Shown here one piece after another: positions 6,661-14,182 of a stretch of 15,958 nt of DNA; position 1 is the first letter of the stretch; each line of letters begins with the position of its first letter. Under the pieces are notes generated by a model. The model was not told the DNA's origin. It ran no database searches and saw nothing but the letters and a program-made list of their open reading frames with translations. This DNA is from CAVHXA01 sp963639765 (GTDB lineage Bacteria; Bacillota; Clostridia; Oscillospirales; Oscillospiraceae): positions 1 to 15,958 of the forward strand of contig CAVHXA010000039.1 of the NCBI GenBank assembly GCA_963639765.1. The letters run 5' to 3'. Position numbers and translations under genes: made by a program.

Positions 6661-8031
6661 TCAGTCCAGCAGCTCGTGTGTTTTCCATCTGCCGGAGTAG
6701 TAGTAAATCATACAGATGATAATGCTGATATAGGCTGCACAGTAGTTGCCGACCCAAAATCCCTGTATGCCGAACCCACAGACCGTGCCAAGCAGATAGC
6801 TCAGGCCAACACGACCGATAAAGGCATCCAGCAGGCCGACGATCAGGTTGAATGAGGCATAGCCAAGGGCCGAGGCAATAGAATAATAGGGCCCGAAGAG
6901 AATGTGACCGGGAAGGTTGACAAGCAGAATACGCATATATGTCGGAGCCCAGTCCAGAATAAGCTGGTCGGATGTAAAGAGCCGGAAGAAGGATTGGGGA
7001 AAGAGATTGACCGCGGTCATTGTCGGAATCACCCAGCAGGCATTGATAATAATGGCGCAGCGAATGCATTTTTTCACACGGTCGTGCTTTCTGGCACCGA
7101 GATTTTGACCAACTACGGAGCCACAGGCGGCCGATACGGCGTTGGTAACGATGCTCATCATATTTGTAAGCTTGGAACCAACTCCGTTAACAGCGGAAAC
7201 CGTAACGCCATAGGCGTTGAGATTGGAATTGACGAACAGCCCGGAAATGGCAACCGAGCTGTATTGGATAGCCTGAGGGATACCGAGCTTCAGCAGAGTT
7301 TTGAGCTTTCTGCGGTCGGGTACGAAGCTGCCGAGGCTGAAGTCAAAGCCAAAGCTCCGGCGATGGCGATACAGGAAGACTCCGGAGCAGATAAAGCTGA
7401 AGGCCTGACCCAGAACAGTTGCCAGAGCGGCTCCAAAGGCACCCAGCCTGAATACTGCCACAAAGAGAAGATCCAGAAGCAGATTCATGACGGCTGCAAT
7501 GCCTACAAAAATCATCGGACGGTGCGCGTCACCCATACCGCGCAGCACGGAGCTTACCGCGTTATACCCAAACACGGGGATCAGACCGACATAGCATACC
7601 TGCGAATAGGCCCTTGCCTGGCTCCAGGCCTCGTCCGGGGTGTTCATCCAACGCAGAATCGTGTCGGTCAGACCCAGACAGACGGCACCAAGAGCAACGC
7701 CCATGATCAGAAGCATGGTAAACATCGTACCTATGGTATGGCTGATATTCTCGTTTTCTTTTTTTCCGACATACTGGGCAATCATGATCTGACCGGCAGT
7801 TGCAAAGCCCATGCAGCAATTTGTCAGCAGCTGCAGAACATCGCCGCCCACAGATACGGCACTCAGGCCGGTGCTGCCGACAAACTGTCCGACAACAACC
7901 ATATCAACAAGGTTATAGGCTGTCTGCAGAAGCTGTGAAAGCATGTAGGGAATGCCAAAGGTCAGCAGGCAGCGCCAGATGCTGCCGGTGGTCATATCAC
8001 GAATAAGTGTTTTGCTACGGGTGTTTGCCAT
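6661..8031 (-). CDS. MATE family multidrug/cation efflux transporter
   Basis: A 456-residue membrane protein, the normal length for a 12-helix MATE exporter, which expels drugs or metabolites in exchange for H+ or Na+. Two repeats are visible. Each half carries hallmark segments: FGIPYMLSQLLQTAYNLVD at the N-terminus, SSVLRGMGDAHRPM and GAFGAALATVLGQ in the first half, and SKLTNMMSIVTNAVSAACG then GQNLGARKHDRVKK at the start of the second. It resembles the DinF/NorM-like MATE branch common in Clostridia. The start is ATG 8031 behind AGGAGGATCCC. It is the first gene of an operon with the HelD-like helicase, transcribed away from the RiPP export genes from the promoter at 8118-8090. Substrate is not predictable; a role in self-protection against the neighbouring peptides is only a possibility. 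Confidence 0.93.
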   Translation of the reverse strand: MANTRSKTLIRDMTTGSIWRCLLTFGIPYMLSQLLQTAYNLVDMVVVGQFVGSTGLSAVSVGGDVLQLLTNCCMGFATAGQIMIAQYVGKKENENISHTIGTMFTMLLIMGVALGAVCLGLTDTILRWMNTPDEAWSQARAYSQVCYVGLIPVFGYNAVSSVLRGMGDAHRPMIFVGIAAVMNLLLDLLFVAVFRLGAFGAALATVLGQAFSFICSGVFLYRHRRSFGFDFSLGSFVPDRRKLKTLLKLGIPQAIQYSSVAISGLFVNSNLNAYGVTVSAVNGVGSKLTNMMSIVTNAVSAACGSVVGQNLGARKHDRVKKCIRCAIIINACWVIPTMTAVNLFPQSFFRLFTSDQLILDWAPTYMRILLVNLPGHILFGPYYSIASALGYASFNLIVGLLDAFIGRVGLSYLLGTVCGFGIQGFWVGNYCAAYISIIICMIYYYSGRWKTHELLD

Positions 8032-8089
8032 GGGATCCTCCTGTAGATTTCAGAAAAGTTTCAGTTCGAAAGAACGCGAAGACCATTGA

Positions 8090-8118
8090 ATGATACTCTT
8101 TTTGCGCGTTTGCGTCAA
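8090..8118 (-). promoter_or_regulatory. Sigma-A promoter of the MATE-helicase operon
   Basis: On the minus strand: -35 TTGACG (8118-8113), a 17-base spacer and -10 TATCAT (8095-8090). The leader to ATG 8031 is about 50 bases and carries an AGGAGG site. Confidence 0.75.
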
Positions 8119-8187
8119 GTGGGCAGCTGGTCTGTGTGTTGACTCCGGCTGCCTTTTCCGCAAGAAAATCCGCGGCGAGGGCCTGAG

Positions 8188-8218
8188 ACGGCACGGAACA
8201 ATTGTACCGCCTTGCCGT
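8188..8218. repeat. Hairpin in the divergent intergenic region
   Basis: ACGGCA (8188-8193) pairs with TGCCGT (8213-8218), with an inner CGG/CCG pairing around an AACAATTGTA loop. It lies midway between the two divergent promoters in a 340-base region without a gene. It could be a regulator site shared by both promoters or a fortuitous structure; a reading frame crosses this area but lacks a ribosome binding site. Confidence 0.3.
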
Positions 8219-8291
8219 ATGCTGCGGCACTGCCCTGCTTTTTATCAGAAGGCACCGAGGCTTTTGGACGAAGGGAATTCGAAAAACGGAG

Positions 8292-8320
8292 TTGACCCAA
8301 ATTGCGACACCTTTTATAAT
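8292..8320 (+). promoter_or_regulatory. Consensus sigma-A promoter of the NHLM export operon
   Basis: -35 TTGACC (8292-8297), a 17-base spacer and a perfect -10 TATAAT (8315-8320). The predicted start near 8327 gives a leader of about 48 bases ending in AGGAGG before ATG 8375. Its position rules out translation from upstream in-frame starts. Confidence 0.85.
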
Positions 8321-8374
8321 GCGTACAGGATAGATTGCTGGGACAAGGCAGAATATACCATCAGGAGGCACGCC

Positions 8375-8848
8375 ATGAACGAAAAGCCCTTCGGCAAAAC
8401 CGACATTGAGCGCATAAACACTCCGGAGCAGCTCAATGCATATATCCGGGTTGCCAATCCCGCCGTGTGGCTGGTGCTCACTGCGGCTGCACTTCTGCTG
8501 ATCGGTGTGCTGATCTGGGGCATATTCGGCACCGTGGAAACAACGCTGAATGCGGGCGTTGTTGTAGCCGGAAAAGCGGCAACCTGCTATATCACGGCGG
8601 AAAATGCAGACCGCGTGGAGCCGGGCATGACGGTTTCGGTCGGAGCAGCAGTCGGCAGCATCATAAGTGTGGATGATACACCGTTTCCTGCGGCCGGACT
8701 TTCCGATTCTCTCAACGAACTGGCCGGATTTGCTGTGGAGGATATCTGCTGCGCGGCAAGGCTTGACCTGTCCGGAGTGCCGGATGGCGAATATGCCGCC
8801 TCTGTTGCAATAAGCAGCATTCGTCCGATCAGCTTTGTGATTCACTGA
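8375..8848 (+). CDS. Minimal HlyD-type membrane fusion protein of an NHLM export system
   Basis: A 157-residue single-pass protein, the first gene of the export operon. The start is ATG 8375, seven bases after AGGAGG. A short cytoplasmic N-terminus with an INTPEQLNAYIRV motif precedes one membrane helix at about 30-52. An IWGIFGTVETTLNAGVVV stretch and a beta-barrel-like CYITAENADRVEPGMTVSVG follow, both resembling the start and barrel of NHLM secretion proteins. The long coiled-coil hairpin and lipoyl domain expected of HlyD proteins, which are usually around 400 residues, are absent, and the frame shows no sign of a break. It would join the two ABC proteins at the membrane. The gap to the next gene is 13 bases. 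The assignment rests mainly on context and the barrel motif. Confidence 0.7.
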   Translation: MNEKPFGKTDIERINTPEQLNAYIRVANPAVWLVLTAAALLLIGVLIWGIFGTVETTLNAGVVVAGKAATCYITAENADRVEPGMTVSVGAAVGSIISVDDTPFPAAGLSDSLNELAGFAVEDICCAARLDLSGVPDGEYAASVAISSIRPISFVIH

Positions 8849-8861
8849 TGCGGGGTAATAC

Positions 8862-11048
8862 ATGATGCAAATGCGGAAAAATCCAACGGAGCCGCTCAGA
8901 CACGGCGTGGCCAGGGTGCCTGTTGTAATCCAGATCGAAGCACTGGAATGCGGTGCAGCCTGTCTGGCCATGATTCTGGCCTATTACGGCAGATGGATAC
9001 CGCTTGAACAGGTTCGCGCCGACTGCGGCGTATCCCGCGACGGATCCAGGGCCAGAAATCTGCTTCTGGCAGCACGCGGCTATGGCCTTACGGCCGGGGG
9101 GTATCGCTGTGCGTCGGAGTCTCTCAGGCAGAACGGTACCTTTCCCTGCATTGTGCACTGGGAGTTTAACCATTTTGTCGTGCTGTGCGGCTTCAGGGGC
9201 AATAAGGCGGTAATCAACGACCCGGCAAAAGGGACATACAGCGTTTCCATGCCGCAGTTTGACGCAGCCTTTACCGGTATCTGCCTGATGTTTGCACCGG
9301 ACAAGGATTTTCAGCCATCCGGAAAGCCAAAAAGCATTCTTGCCTTCATAAAGAAGAAGCTGACCGGAACGGGCAGCGCGTCTGCACTTGTTATCATCAC
9401 AACGGCAATCACATCCCTGATCGGCATTATCACTCCCGGCTTTTCCAATGTTTTTGCGGACCATCTGCTTTCCGGCACGGATCCGCAGTGGTTTATCCCC
9501 TTTATATACGGCATTTCGGCACTGGCCGCAATACAGATCATAGTTGCATGGATACAGGCAGTCTATTCTCTGAAGGCCAACGGGAAAATTGCCGTTGTTG
9601 CGAACTGCACATACATGTGGCATGTGCTGCGCCTGCCGATGTCGTTTTTCTCGCAGAGAATGGCCGGTGATATAGCTGCGCGCCGCAGCCGAAACGAAAC
9701 GGTCGCGGGCAGTATCGTCTCCACCTTTGCACCGCTGGGCATTCAGGCTCTTATGATGCTCTTCTATCTTTTTGTCATGCTGCGCTACAGCGTGGTACTT
9801 TCTCTGATCGGCGTTGCCTCCATAGCTCTCAATATGCTGGCCGGGCACATTCTTTCTCAGAAAAGCATAAACCGCACCCGTGTTGCAGGCCGGAACAGAG
9901 ACCGGCTCATCGGTGCAACGGTAAACGGCATCGATATGATCGAATCCATCAAGGCTGCCGGTGCGGAGGATGGCTTTTTTGAAAAATGGGCCGGCTATCA
10001 GGCAGAGGCAAATGCGTCTGAGACAGAATATGCCTTATCCGACACCTGCCTGGAAATAATCCCCCGTGCCATATCTGCGGCTGCCGGCACGGCCGTATTC
10101 ATGGGAAGCGTTTTCCTGTGCCGGAACGGCAGGTGGACAATCGGCATGATCACCGCATTTTCCGGCTTTTTATCCGCGTTTCTTGCACCGGCCGAGCAGC
10201 TTGTCACTGCATCCCGGAGCTTTCAGGAAATGCGCACAGACATGGAGCGGATCGAGGACGTTATGGAGTATCCGACAGCAGTGCCGCAGTGCGACGAGCC
10301 GCTCCTGCCTGATGTGGAATACAGAAAGCTCAGCGGGAAAATCGAAATGCGGCACGTGACCTTTGGCTATTCCCGTCTGGAGGAACCGCTCATACGGGAC
10401 TTTTCCATGACCCTGCTGCCCGGAAAGCGTGTAGCCTTTGTCGGTGCTTCCGGCTGCGGAAAATCCACGCTTTCCAGACTGATTTCCGGTCTTTACAAAC
10501 CATGGTCGGGCGAAATCCTCTTTGACGGAAAGCCGATTGACGAAATCCATCGCAGCGTCCTTACCGGTTCACTTGCTGTGGTTGACCAGGATATTACGCT
10601 CTTTGAAGATACGGCAGCGGACAATATCAAAATGTGGGATGACTCCATAGAGGATTTTGAAATGATTCTGGCGGCGCGGGACGCACAGATACACAACGAT
10701 ATCATGCAGCGAGAGGGCGGATATCGATTCAGGCTGTCTCAGAGCGGCAGAAACCTTTCCGGCGGACAGCGGCAGCGTTTGGAGATTGCCCGTGTGCTTA
10801 CACAGGACCCGACCATCATCATTATGGACGAGGCAACATCCGCACTTGATGCAAAAACAGAATACGACGTGGTCCGCTCCATTTCAGAACGGGGCATTAC
10901 CTGTATCGTGATAGCCCATCGGCTCAGCACCATACGCGACTGCGACGAGATCATCGTGCTTGACCACGGGCAGGTTCTGGAACGGGGCACACACGATGCA
11001 CTGCTGGCGCTTGGCGGACACTACGCAGAGCTGGTTTGCAGTGAATAA
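8862..11048 (+). CDS. NHLM-type peptidase (C39)/ABC exporter for leader peptides
   Basis: A 728-residue fusion that removes double-glycine leaders and exports the core peptide with ATP energy. Residues about 20-150 are a C39 peptidase with Q24, catalytic C30 in EALECGAAC, H104 in FNHFVVL and D120 in INDPAKG, so the triad is intact. A six-helix ABC membrane domain follows. The nucleotide-binding domain has Walker A GASGCGKST near 528-536, signature LSGGQRQRLEIARVL near 632, Walker B IIIMDEATSALD and an H-loop IAHRLS. ATG 8862 follows GGGG at six bases; ATG 8865 and 8871 are alternatives. It is the second gene of the operon, 15 bases before the partner ABC gene. GG-terminated leaders downstream supply plausible substrates. 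Lantibiotic/LagD-type exporters are the nearest alternative, but the second ABC protein points to NHLM. Confidence 0.93.
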   Translation: MMQMRKNPTEPLRHGVARVPVVIQIEALECGAACLAMILAYYGRWIPLEQVRADCGVSRDGSRARNLLLAARGYGLTAGGYRCASESLRQNGTFPCIVHWEFNHFVVLCGFRGNKAVINDPAKGTYSVSMPQFDAAFTGICLMFAPDKDFQPSGKPKSILAFIKKKLTGTGSASALVIITTAITSLIGIITPGFSNVFADHLLSGTDPQWFIPFIYGISALAAIQIIVAWIQAVYSLKANGKIAVVANCTYMWHVLRLPMSFFSQRMAGDIAARRSRNETVAGSIVSTFAPLGIQALMMLFYLFVMLRYSVVLSLIGVASIALNMLAGHILSQKSINRTRVAGRNRDRLIGATVNGIDMIESIKAAGAEDGFFEKWAGYQAEANASETEYALSDTCLEIIPRAISAAAGTAVFMGSVFLCRNGRWTIGMITAFSGFLSAFLAPAEQLVTASRSFQEMRTDMERIEDVMEYPTAVPQCDEPLLPDVEYRKLSGKIEMRHVTFGYSRLEEPLIRDFSMTLLPGKRVAFVGASGCGKSTLSRLISGLYKPWSGEILFDGKPIDEIHRSVLTGSLAVVDQDITLFEDTAADNIKMWDDSIEDFEMILAARDAQIHNDIMQREGGYRFRLSQSGRNLSGGQRQRLEIARVLTQDPTIIIMDEATSALDAKTEYDVVRSISERGITCIVIAHRLSTIRDCDEIIVLDHGQVLERGTHDALLALGGHYAELVCSE

Positions 11049-11063
11049 AAGGAGGCACCGGGT

Positions 11064-13244
11064 ATGAGCTGGTTTGATGAGCAGATACGTCAGCGCACTG
11101 CGCATGATAACGATTGCTTTTCCGATGCCTTTGTCCGCGTTGCGGGTGCGGTTATGGACGAATCCCTTCTGCACGCCCTGGAGGACGACAGAGTCCGCAC
11201 GAAAAATGCCATCGGGCAGATATTGGGATACTTCCGCATCAGGGCACCGGAGCTGCCTGAGGATATTCGCGATATGTCCGATCAGCTGGAATATCTTCTG
11301 CGTCCGTCGGGCATCATGTACAGACCGGTCAGGCTGGATGGTCCATGGTATAAAAACGCTGCCGGTGCATATCTGGGAATTCACAGCGACAGCGGCGAAC
11401 CGGTAGCACTTTTGCCCTGCGGTCTGACCGGATACCGTTTTTATGATGCCCGCAGCGGGAAATGGATTCACCTGAACAAAAAGACAGCCGGGCTTGTCGG
11501 CGCGCAGGCGCTTTGCTTCTACAGGCCGCTTCCGCAAAAGGAAATCGGTATCAGAGACATGCTGCGCTATATGTGTCGGTGCCTGTCTGCGGCAGACATT
11601 CTGATGCTTGTCTGCGTATCGCTGTCCGCTGCGCTGGTCGGATTGCTGCTGCCCCGAATCCAGAGCCTGATCTACAGATCGGTTATCCGGAGCCCCGGCA
11701 TGCAGCTGCTTCTGGCAGTATTCGGCTTTTTGCTCTGCGTAAGTCTGTCACAGATATGTATCGACGCGGTGAAAACGCTTGTCCATCGGCGGCTTTCATG
11801 CAAGCTGACCATCCAGATGCATGCTGCGGTCATGATGCGTCTGCTCGGCCTGCCGGCATCCTTCTTCAGAGAATATTCCTCCGGGAATCTTTCCAACCGC
11901 ATGGAAAACGTCAATTTGCTCTGCAATATGCTTGTGGAGAGTGTGCTGTCCACGGGGCTTGCCGGTCTGTTCTCACTGATCTATATTGCGCAGATGGTTT
12001 CCTATGGACCGGGACTGGTAATTCCCGGACTGGCGGTCATTTTCTGCACACTGCTTGTCTCGATTTCGGCGACACTTATGCAGGTTCGTGCTGCAGCGAA
12101 AAGGCTGCAGCTGGCTACGCAGGAGGCCGGAATAGAGTTTGCACTGCTCACCGGTCTTCAGAAAATACGCCTGGCAGGTGCGGAAAAGAGGGCTTTTGCC
12201 AGATGGGCACGGGTCTATGCCGAAAAAGCGCAGATTGAATATAACCCGCCGATGTTTCTGAAGCTGTCTGATGTCGCTGCAAGCACCATCTCCCTTGTCG
12301 GCACAATTGTAATATATTACTATACCATCAGGACAGGGCTGTCTCTTGCGGATTACTATGCCTTTATCAGCGCTTATGGTCTGGTAATGGGAGCCTTCGC
12401 GTCACTTGCCGGCATGGCAGGCACGTTTGCACTGATCCGTCCCATACTGGACATGGTTCTCCCGATTCTCCGGGCTGTGCCGGAAATTTCCGAAAACAGG
12501 CGAGTGGTAAAAAAGCTGGATGGCGGCATCGAGCTGAGCAATATTTCATTTCGATATTCGCAAAGCGGACCGTTGATTGCAGATGACCTCAGCCTGAAAA
12601 TCCAACCGGGCCAATATGTTGCGATTGTCGGTGCAACCGGCTGCGGCAAGTCCACACTGATGCGCCTGATGCTGGGCCTTGAAACGCCGCAGAAGGGTGC
12701 CGTTTATTACGACGGCCGTGATCTGGCTGCACTGGATCTGAAATCCCTGCGAAGACACATTGGCACGGTCATGCAGGACGGAAAGCTTTTTGGCGGTGAT
12801 ATCTATTCCAACATCACCATTTCCGCTCCCGCGCTGACTATGCAGCAGGCATGGCAGGCTGCGGAAATGGCCGGAATTGCAGACGATATACGCGCCATGC
12901 CTATGGGAATGCATACATATATCTCAGAGGGTTCCGGCTGTATATCCGGCGGTCAGCGCCAGCGTCTGATGATTGCCCGCGCAATTGCCGGCAAACCGGA
13001 AATACTGATGCTTGATGAGGCAACCTCGGCATTGGACAACATCACGCAGAAGATTGTGTCCGATTCGCTGGCCTGCTTAAAGTGCACTCGCGTTGTCATT
13101 GCGCATCGTCTGTCCACGATACGACAGTGCGACAGAATCGTTGTGCTGGACAAAGGGAAAATCATCGAAGACGGGAAATACGACGAGTTGATTCGCCGGA
13201 ACGGTTTTTTTGCCGAGCTTGTGAAGCGGCAGCAGCTTTCGTGA
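11064..13244 (+). CDS. NHLM-type ABC transporter, second subunit with non-peptidase N-terminal domain
   Basis: A 726-residue ABC half-transporter, likely the heterodimer partner of the C39-containing protein. Residues about 1-160 form a soluble domain without the C39 triad, typical of the NHLM ATP-binding partner and of unknown function. The membrane domain starts near residue 175 with several hydrophobic helices. The nucleotide-binding domain has Walker A GATGCGKST near 523-531, a slightly altered signature ISGGQRQRLMIARAI, Walker B ILMLDEATSALD and an H-loop IAHRLS. All key ATPase residues are present, so it should be active. The start ATG 11064 follows AAAGGAGG at eight bases. No clear terminator separates it from the precursor genes, so read-through into them is possible alongside their own promoter. 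Confidence 0.9.
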   Translation: MSWFDEQIRQRTAHDNDCFSDAFVRVAGAVMDESLLHALEDDRVRTKNAIGQILGYFRIRAPELPEDIRDMSDQLEYLLRPSGIMYRPVRLDGPWYKNAAGAYLGIHSDSGEPVALLPCGLTGYRFYDARSGKWIHLNKKTAGLVGAQALCFYRPLPQKEIGIRDMLRYMCRCLSAADILMLVCVSLSAALVGLLLPRIQSLIYRSVIRSPGMQLLLAVFGFLLCVSLSQICIDAVKTLVHRRLSCKLTIQMHAAVMMRLLGLPASFFREYSSGNLSNRMENVNLLCNMLVESVLSTGLAGLFSLIYIAQMVSYGPGLVIPGLAVIFCTLLVSISATLMQVRAAAKRLQLATQEAGIEFALLTGLQKIRLAGAEKRAFARWARVYAEKAQIEYNPPMFLKLSDVAASTISLVGTIVIYYYTIRTGLSLADYYAFISAYGLVMGAFASLAGMAGTFALIRPILDMVLPILRAVPEISENRRVVKKLDGGIELSNISFRYSQSGPLIADDLSLKIQPGQYVAIVGATGCGKSTLMRLMLGLETPQKGAVYYDGRDLAALDLKSLRRHIGTVMQDGKLFGGDIYSNITISAPALTMQQAWQAAEMAGIADDIRAMPMGMHTYISEGSGCISGGQRQRLMIARAIAGKPEILMLDEATSALDNITQKIVSDSLACLKCTRVVIAHRLSTIRQCDRIVVLDKGKIIEDGKYDELIRRNGFFAELVKRQQLS

Positions 13245-13324
13245 CGCAAGGGGAGACGCCGCACAATTCGTCTGCGGTGCCCTGCAGAAAAAGCGGGAGG
13301 ATGGATCGGCGGGGCTTTCTGCTG

Positions 13325-13353
13325 TTGAAAAGCTGCTGCAAAGATGATAGAAT
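13325..13353 (+). promoter_or_regulatory. Sigma-A promoter dedicated to the precursor peptide genes
   Basis: -35 TTGAAA (13325-13330), a 17-base spacer and -10 TAGAAT (13348-13353). The 5' leader of about 110 bases lies upstream of the first precursor start at 13470. Just upstream, GCAGAAA (13284-13290) can pair imperfectly with TTTCTGC (13316-13322), but with no T run it is not a convincing terminator. The 225 bases between the second ABC gene and the first precursor otherwise hold no gene. Confidence 0.75.
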
Positions 13354-13469
13354 GCACAGTAGGCAGCAGAGCGGAGCGGACAGAGCCAGAACCGGGGCAG
13401 CACCGCACAGCCGCATCTGCGCAATTAGACGGCCCCTGTCGAATACTGATGCAGACGGAGAGTATGACA

Positions 13470-13766
13470 ATGGAAACCTTTGACAACGAAACCCTCGAAA
13501 AAATCAAAAACGTGCAAAGCGCCGAGGCTCTGCTTGCTCTGGCAAAGGAAAACGGCATCGACATGACCGAGGCAGAAGCGGCAGACGGTTTTGCAAAGAT
13601 CAAAAACGGTATGGCAGAATTGAGCGATGACGAGCTGGATGCTGTTTCCGGCGGCTCGATCTGGACGTGGATTAATAGTGGATCTATTGATCCGGGATGT
13701 TTGGAAAAAAGTCAGGCAAAGAGCATCGGCCTGGTTGACACAAATCGCAAACGGAGGATAAGATAA
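13470..13766 (+). CDS. RiPP precursor peptide 1 (Nif11/NHLP-like leader, GG cleavage site)
   Basis: A 98-residue precursor. The leader, residues 1-62, is an acidic helical peptide (SAEALLALAKENGIDMTEAE) ending in ELSDDELDAVSGG, a double-glycine site for the C39 exporter upstream. The predicted core, residues 63-98, is 36 residues. It starts SIWTWINSG, has one cysteine (C77) and four Ser/Thr up to it, and ends in a very basic tail (NRKRRIR). Start choice: ATG 13470 has CGGAG at nine bases and aligns with the second precursor, and ATG 13449 or 13464 would only add a few residues. The stop overlaps the next start as TAATG. No modification enzyme is encoded in the window, so the mature form is unknown. 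A new core structure is possible; a simple bacteriocin or signal peptide also fits. Confidence 0.85.
   Translation: METFDNETLEKIKNVQSAEALLALAKENGIDMTEAEAADGFAKIKNGMAELSDDELDAVSGGSIWTWINSGSIDPGCLEKSQAKSIGLVDTNRKRRIR
13518..13605 (+). repeat. 88-bp direct repeat (copy 1; copy 2 at 13814-13901)
   Basis: The leader-coding segment of precursor 1 matches that of precursor 2 at 87 of 88 bases, with an offset of 296; the single difference is a synonymous GAG/GAA. The sequence on both sides diverges quickly, so the leader exon-like block has been copied or homogenised while the cores differ. Confidence 0.95.
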
Positions 13767-14053
13767 TGGAAAATTTCAACAAAAGCATGCTTGAAAAGCT
13801 CAAAAATGTCCGGAGCGCCGAAGCTCTGCTTGCTCTGGCAAAGGAAAACGGCATCGACATGACCGAGGCAGAAGCGGCAGACGGTTTTGCAAAGATCAAA
13901 AGCGGCATAACCGCATTAAAAGACAGCGACCTGGACAATGTCTCCGGCGGCATGGCTGTGCTGACGAGTGTGGCAGGTGAAGGGCTGGCTGCCGCAATCA
14001 GAAAATCATCAAATGAGAGCCTGATTCGTCTGGCAGAGTGTCTGGTTATATAA
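13766..14053 (+). CDS. RiPP precursor peptide 2 (near-identical leader, different core)
   Basis: A 95-residue precursor. Residues 1-62 repeat the leader of precursor 1 almost unchanged and end in LKDSDLDNVSGG, another double-glycine site. The predicted core, residues 63-95, is 33 residues. It is hydrophobic and helix-prone, with the segment GEGLAAAIRKSSNESLIRL, and holds one cysteine (C92) near its end. It shows no similarity to core 1. The start ATG overlaps the previous stop as TAATG and has ACGGAGG eight bases upstream, so the two genes are probably translationally coupled and made in similar amounts. That favours a two-component product, but independent peptides sharing one exporter fit equally well. 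Core modification is unknown. Confidence 0.85.
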   Translation: MENFNKSMLEKLKNVRSAEALLALAKENGIDMTEAEAADGFAKIKSGITALKDSDLDNVSGGMAVLTSVAGEGLAAAIRKSSNESLIRLAECLVI

Positions 14054-14182
14054 TCGCCGCAGTTAATACCGCAGCATTCTCTGCGCGCAGAATAGCGTGA
14101 CGCTTCCGCTAAGACACATCTGTGTTGTTCCGGCGGGGCAGAGTATACCGGCATCTGCTTTCCGGCTGAAAGCTCCCTTTGC

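Noticed and set aside
6904..7938. A 344-codon plus-strand open frame opposite the MATE gene
   Set aside because: The product is polar and motif-free, whereas the minus strand is a full MATE transporter with a ribosome binding site.
8090..8374. An N-terminal extension of the membrane fusion protein gene
   Set aside because: The frame is open but a consensus promoter lies inside it at 8292-8320 and AGGAGG marks ATG 8375.
8829..9848. A 339-codon minus-strand open frame opposite the C39-ABC gene
   Set aside because: It lies antisense to the intact peptidase domain and has no start signals.
13344..13469. An N-terminal extension of precursor 1
   Set aside because: The first ATG overlaps the -10 box of the precursor promoter, and the start at 13470 aligns with precursor 2.
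13518..13901. A CRISPR or repeat-array reading of the 88-bp repeat
   Set aside because: There are only two copies and both lie in frame within homologous leader-coding regions.
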